A stretch of 64,000 bases of DNA, taken from Halogeometricum rufum (GTDB lineage: Archaea > Halobacteriota > Halobacteria > Halobacteriales > Haloferacaceae). Positions 14,618 through 23,806 of this stretch are shown here, in pieces. The notes below the pieces were generated by a model that saw nothing but the letters and a program-made list of their open reading frames with translations, was not told the origin of the DNA and made no database searches. The stretch covers positions 62,001 through 126,000 of the forward strand of contig NZ_FOYT01000001.1 of the NCBI RefSeq assembly GCF_900112175.1, in the 5' to 3' direction. Each line of letters begins with the position of its first letter. Position 1 is the first letter of the stretch. Both the position numbers and the translations under genes were made by a program.

Positions 14618-17179
14618 TCAGGCGTCGGGGTCGTCCGTCTCGTCGCTCCCGAACACCAGCGAGAACAGTTCGTGCTCTCCCTTTCGGATGTGTCGGTTCA
14701 CGGTGGGCTGGGACACGTCGAGAATCTCGGCGACCTCTCGCCCGGTCGCCCGCCGCGGCCAGTCGAAGAAGCCGGCGACGAACGCCGTCCGGAGGACCTC
14801 CTCCTGCCGGTCGGTGAGTCGCTCCCGGTAGAGCGCGCGGAACTCCGACTCGGTCTGAATCGGCCGGTCGAGTTCCCGGCGCGCGACGAGTTCGACGCCG
14901 TCGTACGCTTGCAGGAACATCTCCAAGAACGCGCGGATGTCGCCGGTGCGCGGGAGTTCGACCGTCAGCGTGGCTCTGTCGGCCGTCGCCGTGAACGCCG
15001 TCGGGTGCGCGCCGTAGCCGAGGAGCGTCGCGAAGAAGCTCTCGTCTTCGAGCGTTGCCTCGTACAGGTAGCCGTCGTCGCGTTCGGCGAGGAGGTTCGC
15101 GTCGCTGATGTACGGCATCTGAGTCGCCTGCGACAGGACGGTGTCGGGGTCGACGCCGTCGACGACGAAGAACGAGCGAATCGTGCCGTCGCCCTGTTCG
15201 ACGAGGGCGTCGAGCGAGAACCGCCCCTCGGTGTCGGCGACGTGCGTGACCGGCGGAACCGACGGGTCGTCGATGCGGAACTCCAGTTCGACCGCCTGGT
15301 CGCCGACGAGCGCTTTGCGCCGTTCCAGCGCGTTGATGGCGAACCCGATGGTCCGGCCCAGTTCGCCCAGCACCTCCACCTCCAGTTCGTCGAAGACGCC
15401 GGGGCCCCCCGCGTAGAGGTTCAACACCCCGTACAGCGTCTCTTTGTACACGAGCGGTATCGAGATACCCGCTCGGAGGCCGCGCTTGAGCGCCTGCGCG
15501 CGCCACGGTTCGAAGGGCGGGTCGGTGTGGAAGTCGTTCTGTACCTGCGGTTCGTGCGTCCGGAGTGCCCGACCTGCGGGCCCCCGACCCGTCGGTTCGT
15601 CGGCGGCGGCGGTCACCGTGATGTCGTCGAGGTAGCCGCGTCCGACGCCGGCCGACGCCACGGGGACGAGTTCGCCGCCCACCGTCTCCTGTTCGCCGAT
15701 CCACGCGAAGCGGTACGGCTCCGCGTTCGCCAACTGCGTGCAGACGACTTCCTCTATCTCCTCGCGGGAGGTGGCCTCGGTCAGCGCCCGCGTCATGTCG
15801 CGGATGACGTCGTTGATGCGGTTCACCCGTTCGAGCGTCTCCGTCCGCGCCTCCAGTTCCGCCGTCCGTTCGCGGAGGCGTTCCTCCCGGTCGGTCCGCT
15901 CCAGCGCCGCCCTGACGTTGGCGACGAGGATGTTCGCGAGGACGACGTCCGTCTCGGAGAACGCGTTCGGCTCCGTCTCGCCGGTGACGAACACGCCGTA
16001 CTTGCCGATGGGGAGGAGGATGGCGCTGCGGAGCGGCGTCTCCGAGACGTCGCGTTCGGCGGGAAGGTCGTCGAACGCCGCGCTGGAACTGGTGGCGTAC
16101 ACCTCCCACGGCAGGTCGGCGTCGGATGCGAACAGCGACCCCTCACCGACGAGGTTCGCCGCGGCCTCCGTCCGCGCAGTGACGACGAGTTCGCCGCGCT
16201 CGTCGTACAGTTTGATGTCGGACACCGGGAGGTCGAGCGTCTCGGCGGCCGCGCGGACGGCCAACTCGCTCACCTCCTGTGACGTCTCGGCCGTCGCCAG
16301 CGCCTGCGCCGTCTCGTTGAGCGACGCCAGTTGCGCCTCCCGGCGTCGGCGCTCGGAGATGTCGCGGACGACGCCGACGCGGCCGGACTCACCGCCTCCC
16401 AGCGGAAACGACGAGATGTTGGTCTCCACGGGCACCTCTCCCCGCGGCGTCTCCAGCGTCGTCTCGTACGTCACGTCGCCGCCGTCCGCGTTCGCCGATT
16501 CGAGCAGCGCGTTCACCTCCTCGTGAGTCTCCTCGCTCGTCACCGCCGTCGCGTGCGCGCCGACGAGTTCCGTCCGTGGGCGGCCGACCAACTCGACGAA
16601 CGCCCGGTTGACGGCGACGAACCGACCCGCCTCGTCGAGGACGTACAGGCCGTCGCGGACGGTCTCGACCATCGCCTCGTACCGCTCTAACTCCCGTTCG
16701 CGACGCTGTCGGTCGGTCGAGGCGGGCGCGTCGCCGGCGGACCGACGGTCGTCGGGCGCGTCCGCTTCGGGCGCCGCCGAACTCGGCTCGGTCGCCGAGG
16801 CGACGACGTGGTCACCGAGGACCGAGACGTGGTCGGCGCTCCCGTCGTGGACGTACGCGTCGATGCCCGCGGCGCGCGCCCGCCGGAGGAGGTCCGGCGA
16901 GTGCTCGTCGCCGTACAGAATCGTGGCGGCCGAAGGCGACCGGTCGCGAACCGTCGCGAGGTACTGGACCGCGTCGACGCCGTGGAGGTCGGCGCGGACG
17001 ACGACGCAGTCCCGCGGTTCCGCGGCGAGTGACCGGTCGGCTGCCGCCCGCGACGGGACGGTGTCGAGGGCGACGCACGGATGTGTATCTCGGAGCGCCG
17101 AGCGGACGGACTCGGCGCGGTCGGGGTCCGAATCGACGTAGAGCGTCGAGATGGGGTCGCTGTTCAGGGGGGATGCCAC
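14618..17179 (-). CDS. multi-domain sensor-regulator with Bat-type HTH
   Basis: An 853-residue cytoplasmic transcription regulator of the bacterio-opsin activator (Bat) class. Order of domains: a receiver-like domain (about 10-125) with a possible acceptor Asp in VVRADLHGVD, an acidic linker, PAS (about 165-275, with LDEAGRFVAVNRAFVELVGR), two GAF domains (about 290-435 and 460-620), the Bat-associated domain (about 630-780) and a C-terminal HTH (about 790-840: LTDRQEEVLRTAFVAGFFDW, VAEILDVSQPTVNRHIRKGE). No histidine-kinase core is present. It probably senses redox, light or a small ligand. No bacteriorhodopsin or carotenoid gene is in the window, so the targets are unknown. Confidence 0.9.
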   Translation of the reverse strand: MASPLNSDPISTLYVDSDPDRAESVRSALRDTHPCVALDTVPSRAAADRSLAAEPRDCVVVRADLHGVDAVQYLATVRDRSPSAATILYGDEHSPDLLRRARAAGIDAYVHDGSADHVSVLGDHVVASATEPSSAAPEADAPDDRRSAGDAPASTDRQRRERELERYEAMVETVRDGLYVLDEAGRFVAVNRAFVELVGRPRTELVGAHATAVTSEETHEEVNALLESANADGGDVTYETTLETPRGEVPVETNISSFPLGGGESGRVGVVRDISERRRREAQLASLNETAQALATAETSQEVSELAVRAAAETLDLPVSDIKLYDERGELVVTARTEAAANLVGEGSLFASDADLPWEVYATSSSAAFDDLPAERDVSETPLRSAILLPIGKYGVFVTGETEPNAFSETDVVLANILVANVRAALERTDREERLRERTAELEARTETLERVNRINDVIRDMTRALTEATSREEIEEVVCTQLANAEPYRFAWIGEQETVGGELVPVASAGVGRGYLDDITVTAAADEPTGRGPAGRALRTHEPQVQNDFHTDPPFEPWRAQALKRGLRAGISIPLVYKETLYGVLNLYAGGPGVFDELEVEVLGELGRTIGFAINALERRKALVGDQAVELEFRIDDPSVPPVTHVADTEGRFSLDALVEQGDGTIRSFFVVDGVDPDTVLSQATQMPYISDANLLAERDDGYLYEATLEDESFFATLLGYGAHPTAFTATADRATLTVELPRTGDIRAFLEMFLQAYDGVELVARRELDRPIQTESEFRALYRERLTDRQEEVLRTAFVAGFFDWPRRATGREVAEILDVSQPTVNRHIRKGEHELFSLVFGSDETDDPDA

Positions 17180-17275
17180 GACGGGGTATCAACAGCAGAC
17201 TTGTGACGGGGACCTGATAAGCGTCGTGGGCGGTCGGTCGAACGGCGGTGCCCGTGCCGACGGTCGACGCGAAAG

Positions 17276-17280
17276 AAAAA
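17276..17280 (-). terminator. T-run terminator after the ferredoxin gene
   Basis: On the minus strand a TTTTTC run (AAAAA at 17276-17280 on the plus strand) lies 46 bases after the ferredoxin stop codon. It separates ferredoxin from the Bat-type regulator, 97 bases further on. Short T-tracts of this kind end many haloarchaeal transcripts. Confidence 0.4.
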
Positions 17281-17325
17281 TTCGAGGCTGTGTCGCTCGC
17301 CTGCAGCGTGCGACGCGAGAGCGTC

Positions 17326-17715
17326 TTAGATGACGCGGTTCTGGAGGTAGTCGAGGTGCTTCGCGTTGTAGACGATCTTGACCTCGTCGGTCTCCGGCGA
17401 ACCGATGCAGGTGAGACGGACGTTCTTGTCAGAGACCTCCTCGTCGGAGAGAATCTGCTGCATGTCCATCTCGATTTCGCCCTCTTTCACGATGGCTGCG
17501 CAGTTCGCGCAGGCGCCGGCGCGGCACGAGAAGGGCCAGTCGTAGCCCTGTGCCTCCGCGGCTTCGAGGATGTACTCGCCCTGGTTGACTTCGAGAGTGC
17601 CGTAGTCCTCGTCGCCGAGGCCGGCGTCCGCTGCGTTCTCGAAGAGGTCGTCGTCATCCATGTCCCAGCCGTTGTCGTCGAGTACTTCGTAGTTGAGGTA
17701 TTCTACCGTGGGCAT
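17326..17715 (-). CDS. fer: halophilic 2Fe-2S ferredoxin
   Basis: A 129-residue plant-type ferredoxin carrying electrons for 2-oxoacid:ferredoxin oxidoreductases and other redox enzymes. Cluster ligands are Cys64, Cys69 and Cys72 in CRAGACANC, and Cys103 in RLTCIGS. The acidic N-terminal insert ([16 protein letters not shown]) is the hallmark of Halobacterium-type ferredoxin and aids stability in salt. The start is [10 protein letters not shown] at 17715, matching the known mature N-terminus; an upstream ATG at 17742 would add nine residues. It is divergently placed from nothing nearby and appears monocistronic. Confidence 0.96.
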   Translation of the reverse strand: MPTVEYLNYEVLDDNGWDMDDDDLFENAADAGLGDEDYGTLEVNQGEYILEAAEAQGYDWPFSCRAGACANCAAIVKEGEIEMDMQQILSDEEVSDKNVRLTCIGSPETDEVKIVYNAKHLDYLQNRVI

Positions 17716-17827
17716 CACCGTTCGGTTCGCGACCCATGCCATTAGACTTTGCTGTTTTTCCCGCGCAGTGATCCGATTTCAGACGCTCAGCGGCCGAAAT
17801 CGTGCGAACTAGTACCGTGCGAGCGGG

Positions 17828-19021
17828 TCAGATGGGGGACACGGAGAACAGCGCGTAGGAGGCGAGGGCGGACAGCGAGGGCGTGAGCAGCCAGAAGAAG
17901 ATGACCCGTCCGGTCGTCCCGGGGTCGAACAGGTCGGAGCCGGCGAGGTCCGTCTCCTCCTCCTGTCCCATCGGCGGCACGTCCTCGCGCGTCTCCGTGG
18001 TGAGCGCGTTCACGGACATCTCGGGCGTCTTGCCGCCGAGCGCTTCGCCGATGGTGACCGTCCGGGTCGCCCGGCCCCAACCGAGCCCGACGATGCACAT
18101 CGTCGCCGAGACGGCGAGACTCGCCGGGATGCCGATGTACGAGAGGAAGGCGATGAGCGACGCCGAGACCGTCTCGACGATGAGGGCCGCGAGGATGGGC
18201 AACTCCGTAAGGTCGTTGCCGACGGTGTCGAGCGTCCGGCGGGCGATGGTGAACGCGCCGAGGCCGATGGCGCCCGCGCCGAGGAGGATGCCCTCGTTGA
18301 TGCCGAGTGCGCCGTTGCCGACCAGCGGTGCGACGGCGTTCGCGGCGTTCGACGCGCCCGCCGAGTACGCCATGTAGCAGGCGATGGCGACGACGAGGAC
18401 GGTGCTCCCGGCCTCGCGCGGCGTCGTGTTCGGTCCGAGCGTCGGCGTGGGGAACCCGTCCCGGTCGAGTTCCACCAGCGGCCCCGGCGAACTGTCGAGT
18501 TTGAGCGTCGCGTCGAGGTACGGGTAGACGTACCGGCCGACCATCGCGCAGATCCAGAACGCGATGACGGGGGCGACGATCCACCACGAGACGATTTCGA
18601 GCATCACGCCCTCGTCGAGCGTTCCCGTGGCGACGCCGAGGCCGGCGATGGCGCCGACGGCGGTCATCGAGGTGGAGGCGGGGACGCCGAACGTGTTCGA
18701 GATGAGGAGGGCGAGGCCGACGAAGAAGAGGACGGCCACGCTCGCGGCGAGGGTGAACTCGCTCTGCGGGACGATCTGTCCGCCCATCGTCTTGATGACC
18801 TCGCGGCCGGCGGTCCACGCGCCGAGGAGGGCGAACGCCGTCATGAGCGTCGCCGCGAGCAGTTTGCTCAGGAGCCCGCTCCCGACGGCCGGACCGAAGG
18901 CGACGCCCGTGGACGACCCGCCGATGTTGAAGCCGACGAAGGCGGCGACCAACAGACCGACGACGAGGAGTATTTCGACCACGGACGCACGTTCGGCGGT
19001 GTAGTGGATAAGCGTCATCAT
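17828..19021 (-). CDS. PiT-family inorganic phosphate transporter
   Basis: A 397-residue integral membrane protein with about ten helices. The two inverted signature regions of PiT carriers are visible: FVGFNIGGSSTGVAFGPAVG near residues 27-46 and YSAGASNAANAVAPLVGNGA in the second half, plus VPASTSMTAVGAIAG. The first motif has GFNIGG where many relatives have GANDxAN, a halophile variant. A central loop carries TPTLGPNTTPREAG. It probably imports phosphate with a cation. No PhoU-like gene adjoins; the next upstream gene is the small frame at 19053. Confidence 0.88.
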   Translation of the reverse strand: MMTLIHYTAERASVVEILLVVGLLVAAFVGFNIGGSSTGVAFGPAVGSGLLSKLLAATLMTAFALLGAWTAGREVIKTMGGQIVPQSEFTLAASVAVLFFVGLALLISNTFGVPASTSMTAVGAIAGLGVATGTLDEGVMLEIVSWWIVAPVIAFWICAMVGRYVYPYLDATLKLDSSPGPLVELDRDGFPTPTLGPNTTPREAGSTVLVVAIACYMAYSAGASNAANAVAPLVGNGALGINEGILLGAGAIGLGAFTIARRTLDTVGNDLTELPILAALIVETVSASLIAFLSYIGIPASLAVSATMCIVGLGWGRATRTVTIGEALGGKTPEMSVNALTTETREDVPPMGQEEETDLAGSDLFDPGTTGRVIFFWLLTPSLSALASYALFSVSPI

Positions 19022-19052
19022 CCCGCTTCGGCGGCGTCGGACGCGCCGCCGG

Positions 19053-19184
19053 TCACGCGCCGACGGCCGACCCGACGAGCGAGAGGGCGGCGTTGGCGAC
19101 GTTCGACGCCGCCGCGAACGCCGTGGAACGACCGGTCGCGGCGACGAGGAGCGAGCCGCTCGGGTCGTCGTCCGGCGCGTTCAC
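19053..19184 (-). CDS. 43-residue frame coupled to metY by GTGA overlap
   Basis: A GTG at 19184 overlaps the stop of the metY-like gene by four bases and opens a 43-codon frame ending at 19053: MNAPDDDPSG, then SLLVAATGRSTAFAAASNVA and NAALSLVGSAVGA. The second half could form a single amphipathic or membrane helix. The coupling arrangement is like those of real gene pairs in this window. It could also be a chance GC-rich frame. No homologue was recognised. Confidence 0.35.
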   Translation of the reverse strand: MNAPDDDPSGSLLVAATGRSTAFAAASNVANAALSLVGSAVGA

Positions 19185-20491
19185 TCCGTCGCCGCCTCGA
19201 TGGCCTGCGACAGGTCGGCGACGATGTCGTCGGCGTCCTCGACGCCGACCGAGAGGCGGACCATGTCGGGCGTGACGCCCGCGGCGACCTGTTCCTCCTC
19301 GGTCAACTGCTGGTGGGTCGTCGAGGCGGGGTGGATGACGAGCGTCTTGGCGTCGCCGACGTTGGCGAGCAACGAGGCGAGTTCCACCTCGTTCACCGTC
19401 TCGCGGGCCGCCTCGTAGCCGTCGGCGAGGCCGAACGTTATCATGCCGCCGTAGCCGCCGTCGAGGTACTCCGACGCCTCCGCGTGCGTCTCGTGGGACT
19501 CCAGACCGGGGTAGTTCACCCACGACACCGCGTCGTGGTCCTCGAGGAACTCCGCGACGGCCATCGCGTTCTCGCAGTGCCGGTCCATCCGCATCGGGAG
19601 CGACTCCACCTTCTCCAGCGTGTTCCACGCGTCGAACGGCGACTGGGCGCTCCCCAGGTCGCGCAGGCCGCGGGCGATGGCGGCGTAGGTGAACGCCGCG
19701 TCGCCGAACCGTTCCGAGAAGTCGACGCCGTGGTAGGCGGGGTTCGGCTTCGCGATTTCGGGGTAGTCGTCGGCGTACTCGGCCCACGGGAACGACCCGC
19801 CGTCGACGAGGACGCCGCCGATGGTGGTGCCCGCCCCGTGAATCCACTTCGTCGTCGACTCCCAGACGAGGTCCGCGCCGTGTTCGAGGGGGCGGCAGAG
19901 GTACGGCGTCGCGAACGTGTTGTCCACGAACAGGGGGACGCCGTTGTCGTGGGCCACCTCGGCCAACTTCTCGAAGTCCGGCGTGACCAGCGCGGGGTTG
20001 CCGATGGTCTCGACGTGGACGAACGCGGTGTCGTCGTCGATGGCCTCGTCGTAGGCGTCGTAGTCCAGCGTGTCCACGAACTTCGTCGTCACGCCGCGGC
20101 GCTCGACGGTGTGCGTCAGGTAGGTGTACGTCCCGCCGTACAGCGACGACGAGGAGACGATGTTGTCGCCCGCCGAGGCGAGGAGGAACGTCGCGAGGTC
20201 GAACGCGGCCATCCCGGACGCCGTCGCCGCCGCGCCGACGCCGCCCTCCAGCGAGGCGAGTCGCTCCTGCAGCATCGCCACCGTGGGGTTCATCAGCCGC
20301 GAGTAGATGTAGCCCTCCTTCTCCAGGGCGAACTGGCTCGCGGCGTCCTCGGCGTCGTCGAAGACGTAGGAGGTGGTCTGGTAGATGGGCGGCGCGCGCG
20401 AACCCGTCGCGGCGTCCGGTTCCTGTCCCGCGTGGAGACTCCGCGTGCTGAAGCCGGGCGTCTCGGTATCGTCGTCTGCGTCGTCGGACAT
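19181..20491 (-). CDS. metY: O-acetylhomoserine sulfhydrylase-type PLP enzyme (MetY-like), copy 1
   Basis: A 436-residue Cys/Met-metabolism PLP enzyme. The family start [20 protein letters not shown] is followed by [38 protein letters not shown] and the PLP-binding Lys215 in [11 protein letters not shown]. It probably makes homocysteine from O-acetylhomoserine and sulfide. The start is ATG 20491: a TTTTAAC box near 20514-20520 lies about 26 bases upstream, suggesting a leaderless mRNA, and the longer reading frame upstream has no family similarity. A second, closely related enzyme is encoded at 22416, with metX between them. Confidence 0.9.
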   Translation of the reverse strand: MSDDADDDTETPGFSTRSLHAGQEPDAATGSRAPPIYQTTSYVFDDAEDAASQFALEKEGYIYSRLMNPTVAMLQERLASLEGGVGAAATASGMAAFDLATFLLASAGDNIVSSSSLYGGTYTYLTHTVERRGVTTKFVDTLDYDAYDEAIDDDTAFVHVETIGNPALVTPDFEKLAEVAHDNGVPLFVDNTFATPYLCRPLEHGADLVWESTTKWIHGAGTTIGGVLVDGGSFPWAEYADDYPEIAKPNPAYHGVDFSERFGDAAFTYAAIARGLRDLGSAQSPFDAWNTLEKVESLPMRMDRHCENAMAVAEFLEDHDAVSWVNYPGLESHETHAEASEYLDGGYGGMITFGLADGYEAARETVNEVELASLLANVGDAKTLVIHPASTTHQQLTEEEQVAAGVTPDMVRLSVGVEDADDIVADLSQAIEAATE

Positions 20492-20625
20492 ACGGTGCAC
20501 GACGCACGAGGCGGTGTTAAAACGGGCTGTCGGCTGCAAGACCCGCCGGACTCGGTGACGCGAGCGACCCGACGGCTTCTGACGCGACCGACCCGTCGAC
20601 GGCGACGACGCCGCGGGCGGCCCGT

Positions 20626-21003
20626 TCAGGCCGCGTCCGGGCGGTGTCCGTTCAGCGACGCGCCGGCGAAGAACAGGACGAGACCGACCGCGAGGACGGC
20701 CAGCGCGACGGGCCACGCGAGGAGGGGGAGCGCGAGGACGACGAACCCGACGACGGCGAGGAGGCCGCCGACGGAGACGGCCGCGGCCCGTCCCCGCCCC
20801 GCGACGACGGCGAGGCCGACGACGGCGAGGAGGACGCCGCCGACGCCGAGAAGGTCGAACGCCGTCAACGGCCCGACCGTATCCGGTCGGGTGCCCAGCG
20901 TGAAGTTCGGCGCGGCGGCGACGAGTCCGAAGTAGGCGACGGCGGCGCCGACGAGGGCGACGACGAACCCGCCGACGCGACCGAGAGAGCGAGCGAGCGA
21001 CAT
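20626..21003 (-). CDS. small four-helix membrane protein
   Basis: A 125-residue hydrophobic protein starting MSLARSLGRVGGFVVALVGA. Helices are at about 9-28, 44-62, 68-88 and 92-115, with very short loops and a polar tail NGHRPDAA. The start is ATG 21003, close to the first helix. It sits between metX (stop 21095) and the metY-like copy 1 on the same strand, in a methionine cluster. A transport role is possible but no family was recognised. Confidence 0.65.
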   Translation of the reverse strand: MSLARSLGRVGGFVVALVGAAVAYFGLVAAAPNFTLGTRPDTVGPLTAFDLLGVGGVLLAVVGLAVVAGRGRAAAVSVGGLLAVVGFVVLALPLLAWPVALAVLAVGLVLFFAGASLNGHRPDAA

Positions 21004-21094
21004 ACCGGGACGGTCGGCCGGGGACGGCAAAGTCGCTTCGGGTCGGGGGTGGGCAGGACGGCGTGGGTCACACCGCGCGGCGCGCCGACGGCGA

Positions 21095-22354
21095 CTACCG
21101 ACTGAACAGCGAGGAGTGGACGGGCGCGAAGTCCCGGTCGTCGGGGAGCGACTCGGGTTCCTCCTCGGTGTCGTGGACCGACCGCCCTTCGACGCCCGAT
21201 TCGAGGAAGTCCCGGACCGGCGGGCCGACCTTCTCCGGTTCGACGAGGAAGGCGTCGTGGCCGTGGTCGGACTCGACGACGTGGTGGGCGACGGGGACGG
21301 ACGTCTCGCGGAACGACTCCGCGAGCGACTCGGCCTGTTCGGTCGTGAAGTGCCAGTCGCCCGTGAAGGAGAGCAGGAGCGCCTCGCCCTCGAAGGCGGC
21401 CACCGCGTCGGCGTCGTCCTCGTAGCCCTCCGAGAGGTCGTAGTCGTCCATCGCGCGCGTGAGGTAGAGGTAGGAGTTGGCGTCGAACCGTTCGACGAAC
21501 TTCTCGGCCTGGTAGTCGAGGTACGACTCCACGTCGCGGTAGGGGAAGAACGACGCCGCCGGGTCGGTCGGGAACGAGTCGCGTTGGGCGTCGCGGCCGG
21601 CGGCGCGGCGGCCGAACTTCCGCTCCATCGACGCCTTCGAGAGGTACATCACGTGGCCGAGTTGGCGCGCGAGTGCGAGGCCGTCATCCGGCGTCTTCCC
21701 CCCGTCGGACGAGTCCGACGACCCGTCCGACTCGGTGCCCTCGTCGGAGACGCCGTAGTAGTCGCCGCCGTTCCAGTTCGGGTCGGTGGTGATGGCGCGG
21801 CGGGCGATGGCGTCGAGAGCGAGACACTGCGGGTCCAGACGCCCGGCGGTGGCGACGGCCAGCAGGTAGCGCACGTCGTCGGGGTAGCGCTGGACCCAGT
21901 CGAGGGCGTTCATGCCGCCGACGCTCCCCCCGACGACGGCGTGCAGGCGGCCGACGCCGAGTTCGTCGAGGAGGAGTCGCTGCGAACGCGTCCAGTCGCC
22001 CACGGTGACCGGCGGGAAGTCGGTGCCGTAGGGGTCGCCGTCGGGTCCCTCCGAGGCCGGTCCGGTCGTCCCGTAGCAGGACCCGGGGACGTTCGCGCAG
22101 ACGACGTAGTACTCGTTCGTGTCGATGGCCTTGCCGGGGCCGACGATGTCGTTCCACCACGCGCGGGCCTGCCCGGCCGTGTCGGAGCCGTAGCCCGCGA
22201 CGTTCTGACTGCCGGTGAGGGCGTGGCAGACGAGGACGGCGTTGTCGCCGGTGAACTCGCCGTAGGACTCGTAGGCGACTTCGAGCGAGGGAATCTCCAC
22301 GCCGCACTCGAAGTCGAACGCGCCGAGGTCGACCGTGCCGCTATCGGTCTTCAC
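21095..22354 (-). CDS. metX: homoserine O-acetyltransferase (MetX)
   Basis: A 419-residue alpha/beta-hydrolase-fold enzyme transferring acetyl from acetyl-CoA to homoserine, the entry to methionine synthesis. Visible marks are [26 protein letters not shown], the nucleophile Ser144 in [12 protein letters not shown], and the acid/His region near the C-terminus ([12 protein letters not shown]). A Ser/Asp/Gly-rich insert (about residues 202-225) interrupts the lid region. The start is GTG 22354, with a strong GGAGGTG ribosome site eight bases upstream. It lies 61 bases after the metY-like copy 2, so the pair should be an operon making homocysteine. Confidence 0.93.
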   Translation of the reverse strand: MKTDSGTVDLGAFDFECGVEIPSLEVAYESYGEFTGDNAVLVCHALTGSQNVAGYGSDTAGQARAWWNDIVGPGKAIDTNEYYVVCANVPGSCYGTTGPASEGPDGDPYGTDFPPVTVGDWTRSQRLLLDELGVGRLHAVVGGSVGGMNALDWVQRYPDDVRYLLAVATAGRLDPQCLALDAIARRAITTDPNWNGGDYYGVSDEGTESDGSSDSSDGGKTPDDGLALARQLGHVMYLSKASMERKFGRRAAGRDAQRDSFPTDPAASFFPYRDVESYLDYQAEKFVERFDANSYLYLTRAMDDYDLSEGYEDDADAVAAFEGEALLLSFTGDWHFTTEQAESLAESFRETSVPVAHHVVESDHGHDAFLVEPEKVGPPVRDFLESGVEGRSVHDTEEEPESLPDDRDFAPVHSSLFSR

Positions 22355-22415
22355 GCCGGACGCACCTCCGTCGGGCGCGCCGTCGCGGCGGGCGCGTGCG
22401 TCGTGACCGCGGCTA

Positions 22416-23699
22416 TCATCGCGCCGCCTCCGCGGCCCGCCGAATCGAGCGGTCCAAGTCGGCGATTACGTCCGCGGCGTCCTCGATGCCGACCGAGAGG
22501 CGCAGCATGTCGGGGCCGACGCCCGCGGCGCGTTGCTCGTCGGCGCTCAACTGCGCGTGCGTCGTCGAGGCGGGGTGGATTATCAGCGTCTTCGCGTCGC
22601 CGATGTTGGCGAGGAACGAGGCGAGTTCGGTGTTCTCGCAGGTGGCCTTGGCCGCCTCGAAGCCGTCTGCGAGGCCGAACGTCACCATGCCGCCGTACCC
22701 TCCCTCCAGATACTCCGTCGCCTCCGCGTGCGTCTCGTGGTCCTCGAACCCGGGGTACGACACCCACGCCACGTCGTCGTGGTCGCGGAGGAACGTCGCC
22801 ACCTCGCGGGCGTTCGCGCAGTGTTTCTCCATCCGAAGCGGGAGCGTCTCCAGTCCCTGCAGCGTCTGCCACGCGTCGAACGGCGACTGCTGGTTGCCGA
22901 GCGTCCGCAGCGACCGCTGTCTGGCGGCCGCCGCGAACGCCCGGTCGCCGAACCGCTTCACGAAGTCGACGCCGAACGCCGGGTTCTCCCCGGACAGTTC
23001 GTCGTAGTCGGCGTGCTCCCACGGGAACGTCCCGCCGTCGACGAGGACGCCCCCGACCGTCGTCCCCGACCCGTGAATCCACTTCGTCGTGGACTCCCAG
23101 ACGATGTCCGCGCCGTGTTCGATGGGGCGACAGAGGTACGGGGTCGCGAACGTGTTGTCCACGACCAGCGGTGCGCCGGCCGCGTGGGCCACGTCGGCCA
23201 GTCGCTCGAAGTCCGGCGTCTTCAGCGAGGGGTTGGCGATGGTCTCGACGTGGACGAACGCGGTGTCGTCGTCGACGGCGTCGGCGTAGCCGTCGTAGTC
23301 CAGCGTGTCCACCACGCGCGTCTCGACGCCCCGCCGCGTCGCCATCTTCGTGAGGTACGTCGAGGTGCCGCCGTACATGTCCGCCGAGGCGACGACGTTG
23401 TCGCCCGCGGAGGCGAGGATGCTCGTCGCGGCGTCGAGGGCGGCCATCCCCGAGGCGGTGGCGACGGCGGCGACGCCCGCTTCGAGGGCGGCGAGCCGGT
23501 TCTCGAGCACGCGCGTCGTCGGGTTCGAGATGCGCGAGTAGACGTCGCCCTCCGCATCCAGCGCGTAGAGGTCGGCGGCGTGGTCGGCGTCCTCGAACAC
23601 GTACGACGTCGTCTGGTAGATGGGCGGCGCGCGCGAACCCGTCGCGGCGTCCGGCTCCTGCCCGGCGTGGAGGCTCCGGGTGTGGAACCCGTGTGTCAT
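22416..23699 (-). CDS. metY: O-acetylhomoserine sulfhydrylase-type PLP enzyme (MetY-like), copy 2
   Basis: A 427-residue paralogue of the enzyme at 19181, with nearly the same start ([20 protein letters not shown]). PLP-binding Lys206 is in [11 protein letters not shown], and [20 protein letters not shown] is intact. It precedes metX on the same strand and is the more likely partner for O-acetylhomoserine. The duplicate may prefer another O-acyl substrate or sulfur donor, or respond to different conditions. The start is ATG 23699 with a GATATAAC box at 23726-23733, fitting a leaderless mRNA. Which copy is the main sulfhydrylase cannot be told from sequence. Confidence 0.92.
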   Translation of the reverse strand: MTHGFHTRSLHAGQEPDAATGSRAPPIYQTTSYVFEDADHAADLYALDAEGDVYSRISNPTTRVLENRLAALEAGVAAVATASGMAALDAATSILASAGDNVVASADMYGGTSTYLTKMATRRGVETRVVDTLDYDGYADAVDDDTAFVHVETIANPSLKTPDFERLADVAHAAGAPLVVDNTFATPYLCRPIEHGADIVWESTTKWIHGSGTTVGGVLVDGGTFPWEHADYDELSGENPAFGVDFVKRFGDRAFAAAARQRSLRTLGNQQSPFDAWQTLQGLETLPLRMEKHCANAREVATFLRDHDDVAWVSYPGFEDHETHAEATEYLEGGYGGMVTFGLADGFEAAKATCENTELASFLANIGDAKTLIIHPASTTHAQLSADEQRAAGVGPDMLRLSVGIEDAADVIADLDRSIRRAAEAAR

Positions 23700-23725
23700 A
23701 TACAACACGCATATTCTTTGAGAGA

Positions 23726-23733
23726 GATATAAC
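23726..23733 (-). promoter_or_regulatory. TATA box of the metY-metX operon
   Basis: GATATAAC on the plus strand reads GTTATATC on the minus strand, about 27-34 bases before ATG 23699. This is the distance expected for leaderless initiation. The surrounding 23700-23740 segment is clearly AT-rich against its neighbours. No operator-like repeat was noticed there. Confidence 0.6.
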
Positions 23734-23806
23734 CTGCGGTTACAGCACGGTCGGCCGCGACCCCCCGACCGAAGCCCTTTTTCGCTCCGCCGGGAGTGTC
23801 CGACTC

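Noticed and set aside
14526-16109. 527-codon minus-strand frame
   Set aside because: A shifted frame of the Bat-type regulator with Arg/Gly-rich sequence and no family features.
22351-22419. 22-codon frame linking metY copy 2 to metX
   Set aside because: It overlaps both neighbours by a few bases but contains the metX ribosome site in its coding part; more likely spacer than gene.
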